From contig CAMPQE020000051.1 of NCBI GenBank assembly GCA_946902985.2, positions 620,001 through 684,000 on the forward strand: a DNA stretch of 64,000 nucleotides. The letters are read 5' to 3'. A program made the position numbers and the translations under genes. Positions 1 to 13,142 of this stretch are shown here, piece by piece (position 1 is the stretch's first letter; each line of letters opens with the position of its first letter). Source of the DNA: Meconema thalassinum. Lineage: Eukaryota > Arthropoda > Insecta > Orthoptera > Tettigoniidae. Under the pieces are notes generated by a model. It saw nothing but the letters and a program-made list of their open reading frames with translations, was not told the DNA's origin and did no database searches.

Positions 1-718
1 TAAGGGGCCTAACATCTAGGTTATCGGCCCCTGATGGTTTGGGTGATCGTGAAGATGAAAAATGAAAAGCGAACTTAAAACTAAAACTAACTACTAACCT
101 ACATAATAGAAGAAGAAATGGAAAACTAAAGGAGAATAAGACAAATAAAAGGACAGAAGGAAAAGAAATGCCCTCAACCCTCGGAGAAGGCGGATTGAGG
201 GACTTGGAAGGAAGGAGAGCCATGAAAGGCAGATAGGAAAGTGAAAGAGGAGAGGGTCCGCCCCGAAGGTAAGGGACAAAAGGGGAAAATGGACCCAGCT
301 CAGGAATCCCTCGGGGTCGCCAACTCCCGAACTCACCAGCCGTGAGCCCCTGAGGGTGTAGCACTATCTACGGTGCACCAGAAGTGGTGGGGCTACATAC
401 ACCCTGCCTCCTTAAGGGCCTTGAGCACAAGGCAGGAGGTAAAAGGAAAAGAAAAAGAAGGCTGACTCCTCACAGAAGGAGGGTGTCAGGAAAGATGAGA
501 CAAGGGCCAATGAAGGCGGGAAAGGAAGAGACTCCCTAGGCCTCGGATACCCTAATACCGTAGGGGTCGGAAGAGAACAAGAGTTGACCAAGGGAGGTCG
601 ACAGGAAAGAAGAAAGAGAGGAGCCCGGCACAAGTAAGTGGAAGCAATGCCGGACTCAGCTGGGGCCCCGTGGTCGCCAACCCACGCCCACTAGATGTGA
701 GCCCCTGGGGGGATATCA
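1..718 (-). repeat. Hairpin-tail repeat, copy A
   Basis: It opens with a GGGGCC...GGCCCC hairpin motif at 2-34. The rest (about 250-718) closely matches 29470-29950: purine-rich blocks, then a boundary just after a 'gagcccctggggg' stretch. In other copies the hairpin is followed by AAAACAACAA when read from the opposite strand, so it is probably the 3' end of a retroposed element lying on -. Short ORFs here are pyrimidine-rich translations without family resemblance. The left end may run off the window. Confidence 0.55.
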
Positions 719-2885
719 AGGGTGATGAAAATGTTATAGTAATGGGAGTTTGGAATGCTGTGGTAGGGAAAAGGAGAGAAGGGACGATAGTAGGAGATTT
801 CGGATTAGGTGAAAAGAAAGATCGAGGAAGCAGGCTGATGGAATTCTGCACCGAGCATGAGTTGGTCATAGCTAACACCTTATTCAATAACCACAACAGA
901 AGAATATACACATGGATGAGACCAGGAGATGCAGGGCGTTACCAAATCGACTTCATTATGGTCAAGCAGAGGTTTCGAAACCAGATTTTGGATTGTAAAA
1001 CATATCCTGGTACTGACATAAACTCTGACCACAATCTGGCTGTTATGAAATGCAGATTAAAGTTGAAGAAACTGAAGAAAAGTCAAAAACCAAAAAGGTG
1101 GGCAATAGACAGACTGAAAGTGAAGGATGTAAATGAAAAATTCAAGAAGAGTATAAAGGAAGGACTAATGAAAAACCCTAAACAAACTTGTGCAAGAAAG
1201 CGAAAGAAGAATGGTTGAAAGAGAAATGTGCTGGTATAGAAAATTGTCTGAAATTAGGAAATGTAGACACAGCTTATCGAAGAATTAAGAATACTTTTGG
1301 GGAAAAGAAGACTAAGTGCTAAGGCCACAAATGGAAAGCCTCTAACAGATATGGAAGAAAAGGTTGAGAGATGTAAAGCTTGCATAGACTGTTTGTATAA
1401 GAGAAAGGGAGGAGTAAATTGATGAGGATGCAAAAGGAGACTTAATACTGAGATCAGAATTTGACAGAGCATTGGAGGATTTAAGCAGGAACAAAGCACC
1501 AGGCATAGATTATATACCGATAGAGTTGCTACGCTGCATGGGAGATGAAGGTCTGATCAGGTTATTTCACTTGGTGTTTAGGATTTATGAGACAGGTGAG
1601 GTACCCCCTGATTTCAAGAAGAATGTTATTATCCCTATACCAAAGAAAGTGCGAGCTGACAGATGTGAAGATTACCGTACAATCAGCTTGATTACTCGTC
1701 CTTCAAATATACTGTCTGGAATAATTTACAAGAGAATGGAAAACCAGATAGAAACGGAGTTGGGTGAAATCCAACCTGGTTTCCGGAGAAATGGGAAGCT
1801 AATGGCCCTTGTAGACATAGAAGAGTCTTTTGATAACGTTGATTGGACTAAATTGTTTGACATTTTGAAATATATTGGAATAAAGTACAGGGATAGGAGG
1901 GTGATATACAATCTAAACAGAAACCAGACATTAGTCATTCGAGCAGAAGGATATGAGAGAGAGAAGCTGGTATTCAGAAAGGAGTTAGACAAGGCTGCAA
2001 CTTATCTTCCATACTTTTCAATCTTTACATCGAACAAGCAATGAAGGAAATTGGAGAAAAATTTAAAGTGGGAGTGAAGATTCAAGGAGAAATAATTTCA
2101 ACTCTGAGATTTGCAGATTTCTTCGTCATCTTGGCCGACACGCCTGAGGATTTGAATGCGTTTTTGAATGGTATGAACTCTGTCTTACCGAAGGAATACA
2201 TGATGAAAATTAATAAATGTAAAACAAAAATACTGAAATGCAGCCGAAATAAATCAGAAACATCTATGGACATCAAAATGGCCGGTGAAAAGCTGAAGGA
2301 AGTAGGAGACTTCTGATACTTAGGAAGCAAAATAACCAGTGATGGACGAAGCAAAGAGGATATAAAAAGTAGGTTGGCTCAAGCAAGGAAAGCATTTCTA
2401 CAAAAAGGAATCAGTTGACATCGAATATAGATTTAGATATTAGGAAGCCATTTTTGAAAACCTTTGTCTGGAGTGTGGCGCTCTAAGGAAGTGAAACTGG
2501 GACTATCGATGCAGCAGAAAAGTGGCGAATTGAGGCATTTGAAATGTGGTGTTACAGGAGAATGATGAAGATCAGATGGGTAGATTGGGTTACAAACGAA
2601 GAGTTGTTAAGACGAGTGTGAGAGGAGAGATGTTTCTGGCGACTGCTCATGAAGAGAAGAGATAGGTTAGTAGGACTCCTACTAAGACACCCACGAATAG
2701 CAAGCATAGTTATGGAAGGAAGGGTTGAGGACAAGAACTGTCGGGGTGGACCAATATTAGAATATGTTAAACAGATTGCCTCGGATGTAGGGTGTGGTAG
2801 CTATGTAGAAAAGAAACGATTAGCTCAGTACAGGGAGGTTGGAGATCTGCATCAAACCAGCCAAAAGACTGAAGACTCAACCAAC
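718..2885 (+). pseudogene. RTE-clade LINE remnant, copy 1 (endonuclease + reverse transcriptase)
   Basis: Broken ORFs together give a non-LTR retrotransposon. An endonuclease C-terminal part (about 730-1090) shows the RYQIDFIM and DINSDHN signatures of apurinic-like endonucleases of the BovB/RTE 'craniofacial development protein 2' type. Reverse transcriptase (1472-2316) shows NKAPGID, IIPIPKK and EDYRTISLI. The maturase-like tail continues to about 2860. Stops and frameshifts interrupt it repeatedly (for example near 1218, 2044 and 2316), and the FADD catalytic box has decayed to FADF. It ends in an ACTCAACCAACAACA tail. It is dead and forms the first half of a tandem duplication with copy 2. 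Confidence 0.85.
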
Positions 2886-2955
2886 AACAACATATATCAT
2901 TTGCTTCTGAATATGCTCATTATTAGAAAATGTGTCTACAAATATCCACTATGAT

Positions 2956-3560
2956 CTTGGCTGACTTCGCATTTTACTACATGAGAATTCTTTTCGTCTG
3001 TAATCGTTTAGGATGTTTCTTTATAAATTGTGATTTGAGAGGAACTGCTTCGGAATTGGTACTTTAGTCAAGCGTCTCGTGGCTGTGGCTTATAAAGTGT
3101 TTCTTCAAATGTCGTTCTTGGGTAAATTTGGCATCGCACAGGTTACACGAGTATGGCGTCTCTCCTGTATGGATAAGGAAGTGTGACTTCAAATTTTATT
3201 TCTTGTTAAATTTGGCTTCGCACACGTCACATGAACGCCACTTCTCGCCGGTATGGATTGGCATGAGTTAATTCAAAGTTCTTGGATGAGTAAATTTAGC
3301 TTCGCATACACTACATGAATACGGTTTCTCGCCCCTATGGATTAGCATGTGCAGATTCAAAGTTCCTCTCCAAGTAAATTTGGCTTCGCATACGATACGA
3401 GAATGCGGTTTCACGTCGCTATGCATTAGTATGAGGTTATTCATATCCTCTCCGAGTAGATTTAGCTTCGCATACACTACATGATTGCGGCTTCTCGCCT
3501 CTATTAATTAGCATGTGTGTGTTCAAATCTCCAGTCCGAGTAAATTAAGCTAAACCTACG
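2956..3560 (-). pseudogene. C2H2 zinc-finger fragment, duplicate of the end of the 5940-7123 array
   Basis: On - this encodes degenerate classical zinc fingers such as CSVCEAKF followed by HMLIHRGEKP (ORF 3268-3477). Its nucleotides match 5850-6470 almost base for base, including non-coding sequence before the fingers (CTGCTTCGGAATTGGTACTT at 3047 and again at 5940). Several fingers have lost a Cys or His. It is a duplicated 3' piece of the neighbouring array and not a separate gene. Confidence 0.75.
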
Positions 3561-5785
3561 AGCACCACAGTGGTACAAGTCTATATGCCTACCAGTCAAG
3601 CTGATGATGAGGATGTTATAGTAATGGGAGTTTGGAATGCTGTGGTAGGAAAAAGGAGAGAAGGGACGATAGTAGGAGATTTCGGATTAGGTGAAAGGAA
3701 AGATCGAGGAAGCAAGCTGATGGAATTCTGCACCGAGCATGAGTTGCTCATAGCTAACACCTTATTCAATAACCACAATAGAAGAATATACACATGGATG
3801 AGACCAGGAGATACAGGGCGTTACCAAATCGACTTCATTATGGTCAAGCAGAGGTTTCGAAACCAGATTTTGGATTGTAAAACAAATCCTGGTGCTGACA
3901 TAAACTCTGACCACAATCTGGTTGTTATGAAATGCAGATTAAAGTTGAAGAAACTGAAGAAAAAGTCAAAAACCAAAAAGGTGGGCAATAGACAGACTGA
4001 AAGTGAAGGATGTAAATGAAAGATTCAAGAAGAGTATCAAGGAAGGACTAATGAAAAACCCTAAACAAACTTGTGCAAGAAAGCGAAAGAAGAATGGTTG
4101 AAAGAGAAATGTGCTGGTATAGAAAATTGTCTGAAATTAGGAAATGTAGACACAGCTTATCGAAGAATTAAGAATACTTTTGGGGAAAAGAAGACTAAGT
4201 GCTAAGGCCACAAACGGAAAGCCTCTAACAGATATGGAAGAAAAGGTTGAGAGATGTAAAGCTTACATAGAGTGTTTGTATAAGGGATAGGGAGGAGGAA
4301 ATTGATGAGGATGCAAAAGGAGACTTAATACTGAGATCAGAATTTGACAGAGCATTGGAGGATTTAAGCAGGAACAAAGCACCAGGCATAGATGATATAC
4401 CGATTGAATTGCTACGCTGCATGGGAGATGAAGGTCTGCTCAGGTTATTTCACTTGGTGTTTAGGATTTATGAGACAGGTGAGGTACCGCCTGATTTCAA
4501 GAAGAATGTTATTATCCCTATACCAAAGAAAGTGCGAGCTGACAGTTGTGAAGATTACCGTACAATCAGCTTGATTACTCGTGCTTCAAAGATACTGTCT
4601 GGAATAATTTACAAGAGAATGGAAAACCAGATAGAAACGGAGTTGGGTGAAGTCCAACCTGGTTTCCGGAGAAATGTAGGAACAAGGGAAGCTCATGGCA
4701 CTTGTAGACTTAGAAGAGTCTTTTGATAACGTTGATTGGACTAAATTGTTTGACATTTTGAAATCTATTGGAATAAAGTACAGGGATAGGAGGGTGATAT
4801 ACAATCTAAACAGAAACCAGACATTAGTCATTCGAGCTGAAGGACATGAGAGAGAGAAGCAGGTATTCAGAAAGGAGCAAGACAAGGCTGCAACTTATCA
4901 CCCATACTATTCAATCTTTACATCGAACAAGCAATGAAGGAAATTGGAGACAAATTTAAAGTGGGAGTGAAGAATCAAGGAGAAATATTTTCAACTCTGA
5001 GATTTGCAGATTACTTCGTCATCTTGGCTGACACGCCTGAGGATTAGAATGCGTTTTTGAATGGTATGAACTCTTGTCTTTCCGAAGGAATACATGATGA
5101 AAATTAATAAATGTAAAACAAAAATACAGAAATGCAGCCGAAATAAATCAGAAACCTCTATGGACATCAAATTGGCAGGTGAAAAGCTGAAGGAAGAAGG
5201 AGTCTTCTGATACTTAGAAATCAAAATAACCAGTGATGGACGAAGCAAAGAGGATATAAAAAGTAGGTTGGCTCAAGCAAGGAAAGCATTTCTACAAAAA
5301 AGGAATATGTTGACATCGAATATAGATTTAGATATTAGGAAGCCATTTTTGAAAACCTTTGTTTGGAGCGTGGCGCTCTAAGGAAGTGAAACTGGGACTA
5401 TCGATGCAGCAGAAAAGTGGCGAATTGAGGCATTCAAAATGTGGTGTCACAGGAGAATGATGAAGATCAGATGGGTAGATTGGGTTACAAACGAAGAGTT
5501 ATTAAGACGAGTGTGAGAGGAGAGATGTTTCTGGCGACTGCTCATGAAGAGAAGAGATAGGTTAGTAGGACACCTACTAAGACACCCACGAATAGCAAGC
5601 ATATTTATGGAAGGAAGGGTTGAGAACAAGAACTGTCGGGTGGACCAATATTAGAATATGTTAAGCAGATTGCCTCGGATGTAGGGTGTGGTAGCTATGT
5701 AGAAATGAAACGAATAGATCAGGACAGGGAGGTTGGAGATCTGCATCAAACCAGTCAAAAGACTGAAGACTCAACCAACAACTAC
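3556..5785 (+). pseudogene. RTE-clade LINE remnant, copy 2
   Basis: Same element as copy 1, beginning slightly further upstream (residues VVQVYMPTSQADDED at 3570), so the junction with zinc-finger DNA is seen directly. Endonuclease 3570-4019; reverse transcriptase 4355-4937 with NKAPGID, IPKK and YRTISLI; decayed C-terminal part to about 5700. Shared sequence offset from copy 1 is about 2,880-2,890 bp along the whole length, which indicates a segmental tandem duplication. It has stops and frameshifts throughout. Confidence 0.85.
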
Positions 5786-5998
5786 ATATATCACTTGCTA
5801 CTGAATATGCTCATTATTAGAAAATGTGTCTACAAATATCCACTATGATCTTGGTTGACTTCGCATTTTACTACATGAGAATTCTTTACGTCTATTAACG
5901 TTTAGGATGTTTCTTCATAAATCGCGATTTGAGAGGAACTGCTTCGGAATTGGTACTTTAGTCAAGCGTCTCGTGGCTGTGGCTTATTAAGTGTTTCT

Positions 5999-7123
5999 TC
6001 AAATGTCGTTCTTGGGTAAATTTGGCATCGCACAGGTTACACGAATATGGCGTCTCTCCTTATGGATAAGGAGATGTGACTTCAAATTTTCTTTCATGTT
6101 AAATTTGGCTTCGCACACGACACATGAATGCGACATCTCGCCGCTATGGATTAGCATGTATTTATTCAAAGTTTTTCGATGAGTAAATTTAGCTTCGCAT
6201 ACACTAGATGAATACGGTTTCTCGCCCCTATGGATTAGTATGTGCATATTCAAAGTTCCTCTCCAAGTAAATTTGGCATCCCATAAACTACATGAATGCG
6301 GTTTCTCGTCACTATGCATTAGTATGAGGATATTCATATCCTCTCCGAGTAAATTTAGCTTCGCATACACTACATGTATGCGGCATCTCGCCGCTATGGA
6401 TAAGCATCTAAGTATTCAAATTTCCCCTCGAAGTAAAGTTAGCTTCGCATACACTTCATGAATGCGGCCTCTTGCTGCTATGGATTAGCATGTGTTTCTT
6501 CATATTTCCTTTCCAATTAAATTTAGCTTCGCATACTCTACATGAATGCAGTTTCGCGCCGCTATGCAGTAGCATGTGTGCGTTCAAATCTCCTTTCCGA
6601 GTAAATTTGGCTTCGCATACACTACACGAATGCGGCTTCTCACCGCTATGGATAAGCATGTGTGTATTTAAACTTTGTCTGCAAGTAAACATGAATGCGG
6701 CTTCTCGCCGCTATGAATTACCATGTGTGTCTTCAAATTTTCCCTTCTACTAAATTTAGCTTTGCATACACTACATGAATACGGCTTTTCGCCGCTATGG
6801 ATAAACATGTGTGAATTCAAATTTCCCTTCCAAGTAAACCTAGCTTCGCATACACTACATGAATGCGGCTTCTCGCCGGTATGGATTACCTTGTGTGATT
6901 TCAAATTTCCTCTCGTATAAAATTTAGCTTCGCATACACTACATGAATGCGGCTTCTCGCCGCTATGGACTAGCATGTGAGTGTTCAAATTTCCTCTGGA
7001 AGTAAACTTAGCTTCGCATACGCTACATGAATATTTTTTAAATTTTTGTCTTATAGAATATTTTTCAGTAGAGGAAGTGTTAGTATATTGTCTTCCACTA
7101 TTCCCAACATCATATATCTTCAT
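5999..7123 (-). pseudogene. C2H2 zinc-finger array (decayed gene)
   Basis: Read on -, an ATG at 7123 leads into tandem Kruppel-type fingers with near-canonical linkers (HSGEKPHSCSVCEAKF). Four clean fingers lie in 7123-6668. A deletion then destroys the fifth (frame ends HSCLLADKV) and reading resumes in another frame (6692-6456), then again to 5999, for roughly 11-12 fingers in total. Late fingers lack Cys or His residues (for example CSLWDAKF). Family knowledge: such arrays bind DNA and are often lineage-expanded. Because of the frame breaks I call it a pseudogene, though the first four fingers could still be expressed. Confidence 0.75.
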
Positions 7124-7376
7124 TGCGACCAGATTCAACGTATCAGGACATGTCAGCCTGAAATAGTCAGTACTAACAGTTTGAAGTGTACATTATATGA
7201 GATAATAATCAAGGTATAGAGATCAAAGTAAATAAATAATAATTGGAGAAACTTTCATTAATATCACTCACAGGAAATAAGTCTTTAAGAGATATTGGGA
7301 ACTGATTCCGTTTTCATTGCTCAATAATATGCTTTTCACACAGTGTGAATGCTTTGCAATTGAATTTTATTTGACA

Positions 7377-8770
7377 GACAATATAGTGTGGTCTTGCTGG
7401 AAACTTTGGAGTCATAGCTCTGTGAGCATGAGTGTGTTGGGATTGTTTCTAAGCCACCACATTCTTCCGATCCATAGGCGTTAGATTCCTGCATGCCGCT
7501 TGCAATAAAGGACACGGTGTTTAAGTTCTCACACTTCGCATATCTGCTGAACTTCGCCTATGGATCATTGATGAGCATATTTATGTAATAGCGTCTCTTC
7601 TTGCGCATCATTAAGCTGAACTCTCGCAAAGCTGCTAAAATGCTGAGTGAAAAGAATACTTTACTGATGTCGTTTTGTTTGTTTTTATTGTCGTTGAATT
7701 TTGAGTTTCAATGCTGCACTCCATTTCTCCCATTGTTAAGATAAATAATTCGGCTTTACATTGCCACTAAACCCTACAACCGTAGCAATATATTTTACAT
7801 ATTCTAACCTTGCTTAACGCCTATAGTTCATGTCCTTTACTCTTGTTTCCATTACACCTTAAAACTTGCTATTCCTGGTACCCCACCAATATATTCCTTT
7901 CTTTACCACTCACCAGAATCATCTAACCCCATTCATCTCATTACCCCTCATTTCTTAATCCTTCTATCCTCCCAATCTCCAACATTCTCCCATAATACCT
8001 CATTCAAATGCTCCTATTTTCCCATTCCTGCAAAAGGAATAAACCAAGTTTCACATACTTATAGCACCACACTACAGAAAATAAAGTGGTCTTGTTGGAG
8101 TCATAACTCTGTGAGCATAAGTGTGTTGGGATTGTTCGTTAGCCACCACATTCTTCCGATCGAAAGGCGTTAGATTTCTATATGCCGGATGCTATAAGGG
8201 ACAAGGTTTTTAAGTTTTCACCCTTCACATCCCCGCTGACCTTCGCCTATGGATCACCGATGAAGATGTTTATGTAATAGCATCTGCTCTGGCGCATATT
8301 TGCGGCTAAAATGATGAGTGAAATGAATACATTACTGTTGTCGTTGTGTTTATCGCTGATGTTTGAGTTTCAATGCTGCACTCCATTTCTCTCATTGTTA
8401 TGATACACAATTCGTCGTTACTTAGCCAGTAAACCCTACAACCGAATCAATCTATTTTACATATTCCAACCTTGCTTAACGCCTATAGTTCACGCCTTTT
8501 TCTCTTGCTTCCATAACTACTGAACATTTGCTATTTTTGGTGCTTCAATATGTCCCATACTAATCTCTTCTTTTATTACCACTCGCCAGAATCATTTAAC
8601 TCCCATACATATCATCACCCTTCCTTTGTTACTCTATCTAGCCACCCAATCTTCGACATTCTCCAAGTACACCACATTCTTTCTATTTTCCATTCTAATC
8701 TATTTTCCCCTTCTTTCAGAAAGAATTAACCATGCTTCACATACATATAACTCAACGCTCCAGACCTTGG
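7377..8770. repeat. Tandem duplication, two diverged units of about 0.7 kb
   Basis: Unit 1 (about 7377-8075) and unit 2 (about 8076-8770) share ordered blocks: GTGGTCTTG at both starts, CTGTGAGCAT, AGCCACCACATTCTTCCGAT, CTTCGCCTATGGATCA, TTTATGTAATAGC, and a closing CTTCACATAC. The spacing is constant at about 690 bp. No coding potential is seen. Confidence 0.75.
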
Positions 8771-9764
8771 CTTCAAAAATGACTTCCTACTAGCTGCATC
8801 TATATATGATATTACTATACGTCAACCCATCTTTTATGTATCTCTTTAGCTTGGTCCATGTTCCTTCCCAAGCACCATGAGGCACCAACTTCCTTTAGCG
8901 CTTCATCTGCCAATCGATGTTGGTATATTTCTTGAATATACACCTTACGTAGTTTGTACACAAATCCGGTTTTCTAGTTTTTCGCTCTCTCGTAACTTTT
9001 TATTACTTGAAAGCCACCAACAGAGATGTCTGAGTGTTTCTGCTCTCTCCTTGTGTTTTTGCTCATGCCTGTGTTTAGTGTGTTTTAGAGAACGAGATTC
9101 ATGACCCTTCTTTCAACGAAATCATCAAGCTTCACGTTCATGTGCCCTCACGCGGCACTTGACTGAATATTCTCATCTCCTACGGTCGACGTAAGAACTC
9201 GTTGTCACCGACTACTTATGACGCTTGGAAGTTCCACTCGTCCTCTACAGAAGGCAACCTACACACTTTTACATTATTTGAACTCTGCCTCAAGGAAATA
9301 AATGTGTATGCTTAAATGATTTATACTTTCTACGTTTGTGACCCTTATGTCCTCCTGCTCTCCCACTACCTCTCCCCCTCGATCGCCTTGCTAGTCGGGA
9401 GCCTTCTCCCTTGTTACTCTTCTAAGGGGAGCCAGCAGACTCGCTCGGTCTATCTACAAGGGACTGCAGTCACTCGTCCGACATTTTGTGAAAGACATGT
9501 GGTGATAATTGCTCTATCAGCACCGCCAGTCAAAGTAAGCTTTTAGTCTTACGTGACCGTTAATCATGCGATCATGAGCCACCAAGGCCTCCTTTTTGCG
9601 TGGAATCCGAACAACAGGACATGGCATTTCACTTCGGAAATCTGATATGCATTGACCGCGAGTCAGCCAACTAACATGCATAGATAAGTTAAACAGCTCT
9701 CTTAATATGTGCAAGTAATCACATCTGCTATATTTTTATTCCGCCCGCAGGGTATCATCATTTT
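8771..9764. other. Intergenic, no gene recognised
   Basis: Only short unrelated ORFs occur. A block at about 9550-9650 recurs in opposite orientation at about 9310-9395 plus 30 kb (39310-39395), matching the bases around CATGTCCTG and GATTCCACG, so a dispersed repeat is present. Confidence 0.5.
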
Positions 9765-12700
9765 AGCCTATATTTATTGTTGAAAAAATAGGCTTATGAG
9801 ATCACGTTTTGTCCGTGTGTCTGCCTGTGTGTGCGTGTGTGTGTGATGAATTTTTGTGCCCCCCTAATAACTTCTGAATGGCAAGAGCGATTCCAATGAA
9901 AGTCTGTAAGTTCATAGCACTATTCCGGGCGACCCCGACCGTGCCCTTCAAATTTTGTAACGTCTCACCAATCCAACATGGTGGCTGTGCGAAATATTTC
10001 ACCAGCATTCAATATCTCCGAAACTATTACCGATAACACCCTGGAATTTTGTACGGTGATATTGGGAACTAGTAGAAGTTGACCTATGTGATTTTTGAAA
10101 ACCTGGCAACTACAAAACCAACATGGTGGCGAAGCGAAGTTGCGACTTTAAAATAGACGTTTCTCGCGATTTAACCAACTAAACGCAATGAATCTTGGTA
10201 CAGTATATGTTTATAAATATTTTAAAGCACCTACATCTAACTTCGTTCATTTGTGTACATAACCTCAAGATGGCGCCTGTGCGAAATATTTCACCGTTGT
10301 TCTATATCTCTGAAACAATTACCGGTATCACCATGAAATTTTATACGGAGATAAAGGGCGCTACTGGAAGTTTATCTATGAGACTTTCAAAAACCTGTTA
10401 ACTACAAAACGAACATTGCGGCCAAGCGAAGTTGAAAGTTTTAAATAGACTTTTCACGCGATTTAATGATCCAAACGCATTGAAACTTCGTACAGCAAAT
10501 GTTTATACACATTGTAATGCACGGGTATCTAATTTAGTTCAATTGTTCACGTAGCCGCAAGATAGCAGCTGTGAGAATTTCGAAAGTAAAGTTTTTATTT
10601 CTTGTGTTCTAATCATGCGATCGAAATCAGCATTTGTATAATGAACGTAAACAATAATCATCATCTAATAGTACATAACTCTATGGCCTACATAAAATTA
10701 AAATCCAATATGGCGACCATCTGAAATATTTAGACGGTTCTCAATATCTATTATTCTACTACAGCAATCAAACTGAAATGTTGTAAGTGTATAGAGGCTA
10801 TAAGCATAAGTTCACCTAAGGGACGTTCAATAAACTAGATGCACAAATCCAACAAGACGGCAAAGCGAAATTTAAATGGACGTTTCTTGCGTTCTAACCA
10901 TCCGAGCGCAGGGAAACTTGATACGGTATATGCTGATTCAAATTTTAATTGAATGCCATCTAATTTATTTAAATTATTTTCATGATCACAAGAAGGCGGC
11001 TGAGCGAAATTTTTAAATCCCGCTTTTTTTTTGAAGTTTGAATAAAACACCTACACAATAATCTTCATGTAATCTCTTATATAAAAACAAGTGTCCTGAC
11101 TGACTGACTCATCATCGGCCAGCCAAAACTATTAAAGCTAGAAACATGAAATTTTGGGAATATGTTCGTTGTAAGTCGAAAACGCCCACTAAGGAAGGGT
11201 TTTTGGATATTCAGTTTCTAAAGGGGTGTTAAGGGGGTACACCTGCATTTCATTGAATAACAATATCTCCAGATTGCTTTCATTGGGGGATTTGATACTC
11301 GGCATATAAACTCATCATTAAAAATAAGAAGATACGTGTCTGAGGGTTTTTCGATGTGGTGTATATTTTGAGGTGAAAGGGGTGAAAAGTGGGGGTTGAA
11401 GGTTTCCTAACCGAGCGTGTATCTCTTAAACGACATAGGCGAGGAGTTTGGACCTCAGCGGAAAAAAATCAGCATAAAAAATAACAAAATAGGTGTTTGA
11501 CCGTTTTTTCATAAATCCAATATAAGGGGCCCATGGGGAGGGGTGAAAATATGGGGAGGGGGAGGAAACGTAATATGTCTGAGTGTAAAGTTATACATGG
11601 CCTATGTTGTAGACAATAACACATTAAATCTTTTTTGTCTCTTGCTATTTCATCATACGACGAATACTTAGGGAGTTATTAATGATTTTGTACTTTTTGG
11701 CCGGAATTTTCTAAGTCCCAGGAATGGCATAAAAATTGATTCGAATGAAATTTCGAAAAATAGTTTTTTTTAATACTTTTATTATATTTTTCACGTCTTT
11801 TAGGGTCCGGAACCAATATGATATGTTGATGTTTTTTTTCGTCCCATGCATTTTTGGTTTCAGGTGATAGAATTATTTTCCACTAGGACCGATGCTTATC
11901 TCTTATATAAAAACAAGTGTCCTGACTGACTGACTGACTGACTGACTCATCATCGGCCAGCCAAAACTATTAAAGCTAGAAACATGAAATTTTGGGAATA
12001 TGTTCGTTGTAAGTCGAAAACGCCCACTAAGGAAGGGTTTTTGGATATTCAGTTTCTAAAGGGGTGTTAAGGGGGTACACCTGCATTTCATTGAATAACA
12101 ATATCTCCAGATTGCTTTCATTGGGGGATTTGATACTCGGCATATAAACTCATCATTAAAAATAAGAAGATATGTGTCTGAGGGTTTTTCGATGTGGTGT
12201 ATATTTTGAGGTGAAAGGGGTGAAAAGTGGGGGGTTGAAGGTTTCCTAACCGAGCGTGTATCTCTTAAACGACATAGGCGAGGAGTTTGGACCTCAGCGG
12301 AAAAAAATCAGCATAAAAAATAACAAAATAGGTGTTTGACCGTTTTTTCATAAATCCAATATAAGGGGCCCATGGGGAGGGGTGAAAATATGGGAAGGGG
12401 GGAGGAAACGCAATATGTCTGAGTGTAAAGTTATACATGGCCTATGTTGTAGACAATAACACATTACATCTTTTTTGTCTCTTGCTATTTCATCATACGA
12501 CGAATACTTAGGGAGTTATTAATGATTTTGTACTTTTTGGCCGGAATATTCTAAGTCCCAGGAATGGCATAAAAATTGATTCGAATGAAATTTCGAAAAA
12601 TAGTTTTTTTAAATTCTTTTATTATTTTTTTCACGTCTTTTAGGGTCCGGAACCAATATGATATTTTGATGTTTTTTTTGTCCCATGCATTTTTGGTTTC

Positions 12701-13142
12701 AGGTGATAGATAGAATTATTTTCCACTAGGACCGATGCTTATCTCTTATATAAAAACAAGTGTCCTGACTGACTGACTGACTGACTCATCATCGGCCAGC
12801 CAAAACTATTAAAGCTAGAAACATGAAATTTTGGGAATATGTTCGTTGTAAGTCGAAAACGTCCACTAAGGAAGGGTTTTTGGATATTCAGTTTCTAAAG
12901 GGGTGTTAAGGGGGTACACCTGCATTTCATTGAATAACAATATGACACGACTATGACGCGAGCGAAGCCGCGGGTACCTGCTAGTAGTATATAAATCTAA
13001 GGCCTATAGTATATAAATCCAACATGGTGACCATCCAAAATATTTAGACGGTTCTCAATATCTACGAATCTATTACAGCAATCAAACTGATTTTTATATT
13101 GATTGAGGCAATTAACATAAATAGGATATATGAAAATAGGCT
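9765..13142. mobile_element. Non-coding module-repeat element, copy 1, with nested array
   Basis: It starts with AGCCTATATTTATT and ends with ATATGAAAATAGGCT, an imperfect terminal inverted repeat shared with copy 2 at 17293-18361. The inside is built from repeated modules of roughly 285 bp containing CCAACATGGCGGC-like, CTCGCGATTTAA and TGAAATTTTGTACGG blocks. It carries no transposase, so it is non-autonomous and unclassified. A separate array is inserted at 11070-12988. Confidence 0.6.
11070..12988. repeat. Tandem array of an ~830-bp unit (2 full + 1 truncated)
   Basis: Each unit begins CTCTTATATAAAAACAAG, then a CTGA microsatellite and CATCATCGGCCAGCC; starts fall at about 11072, 11899 and 12742. 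The first two units are nearly identical apart from small indels and CTGA copy number. The third jumps after TTGAATAACAATATG to an end reading GCGAGCGAAGCCGCGGGTAC, like the terminus of a transposon. No ORF of note. Confidence 0.8.
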
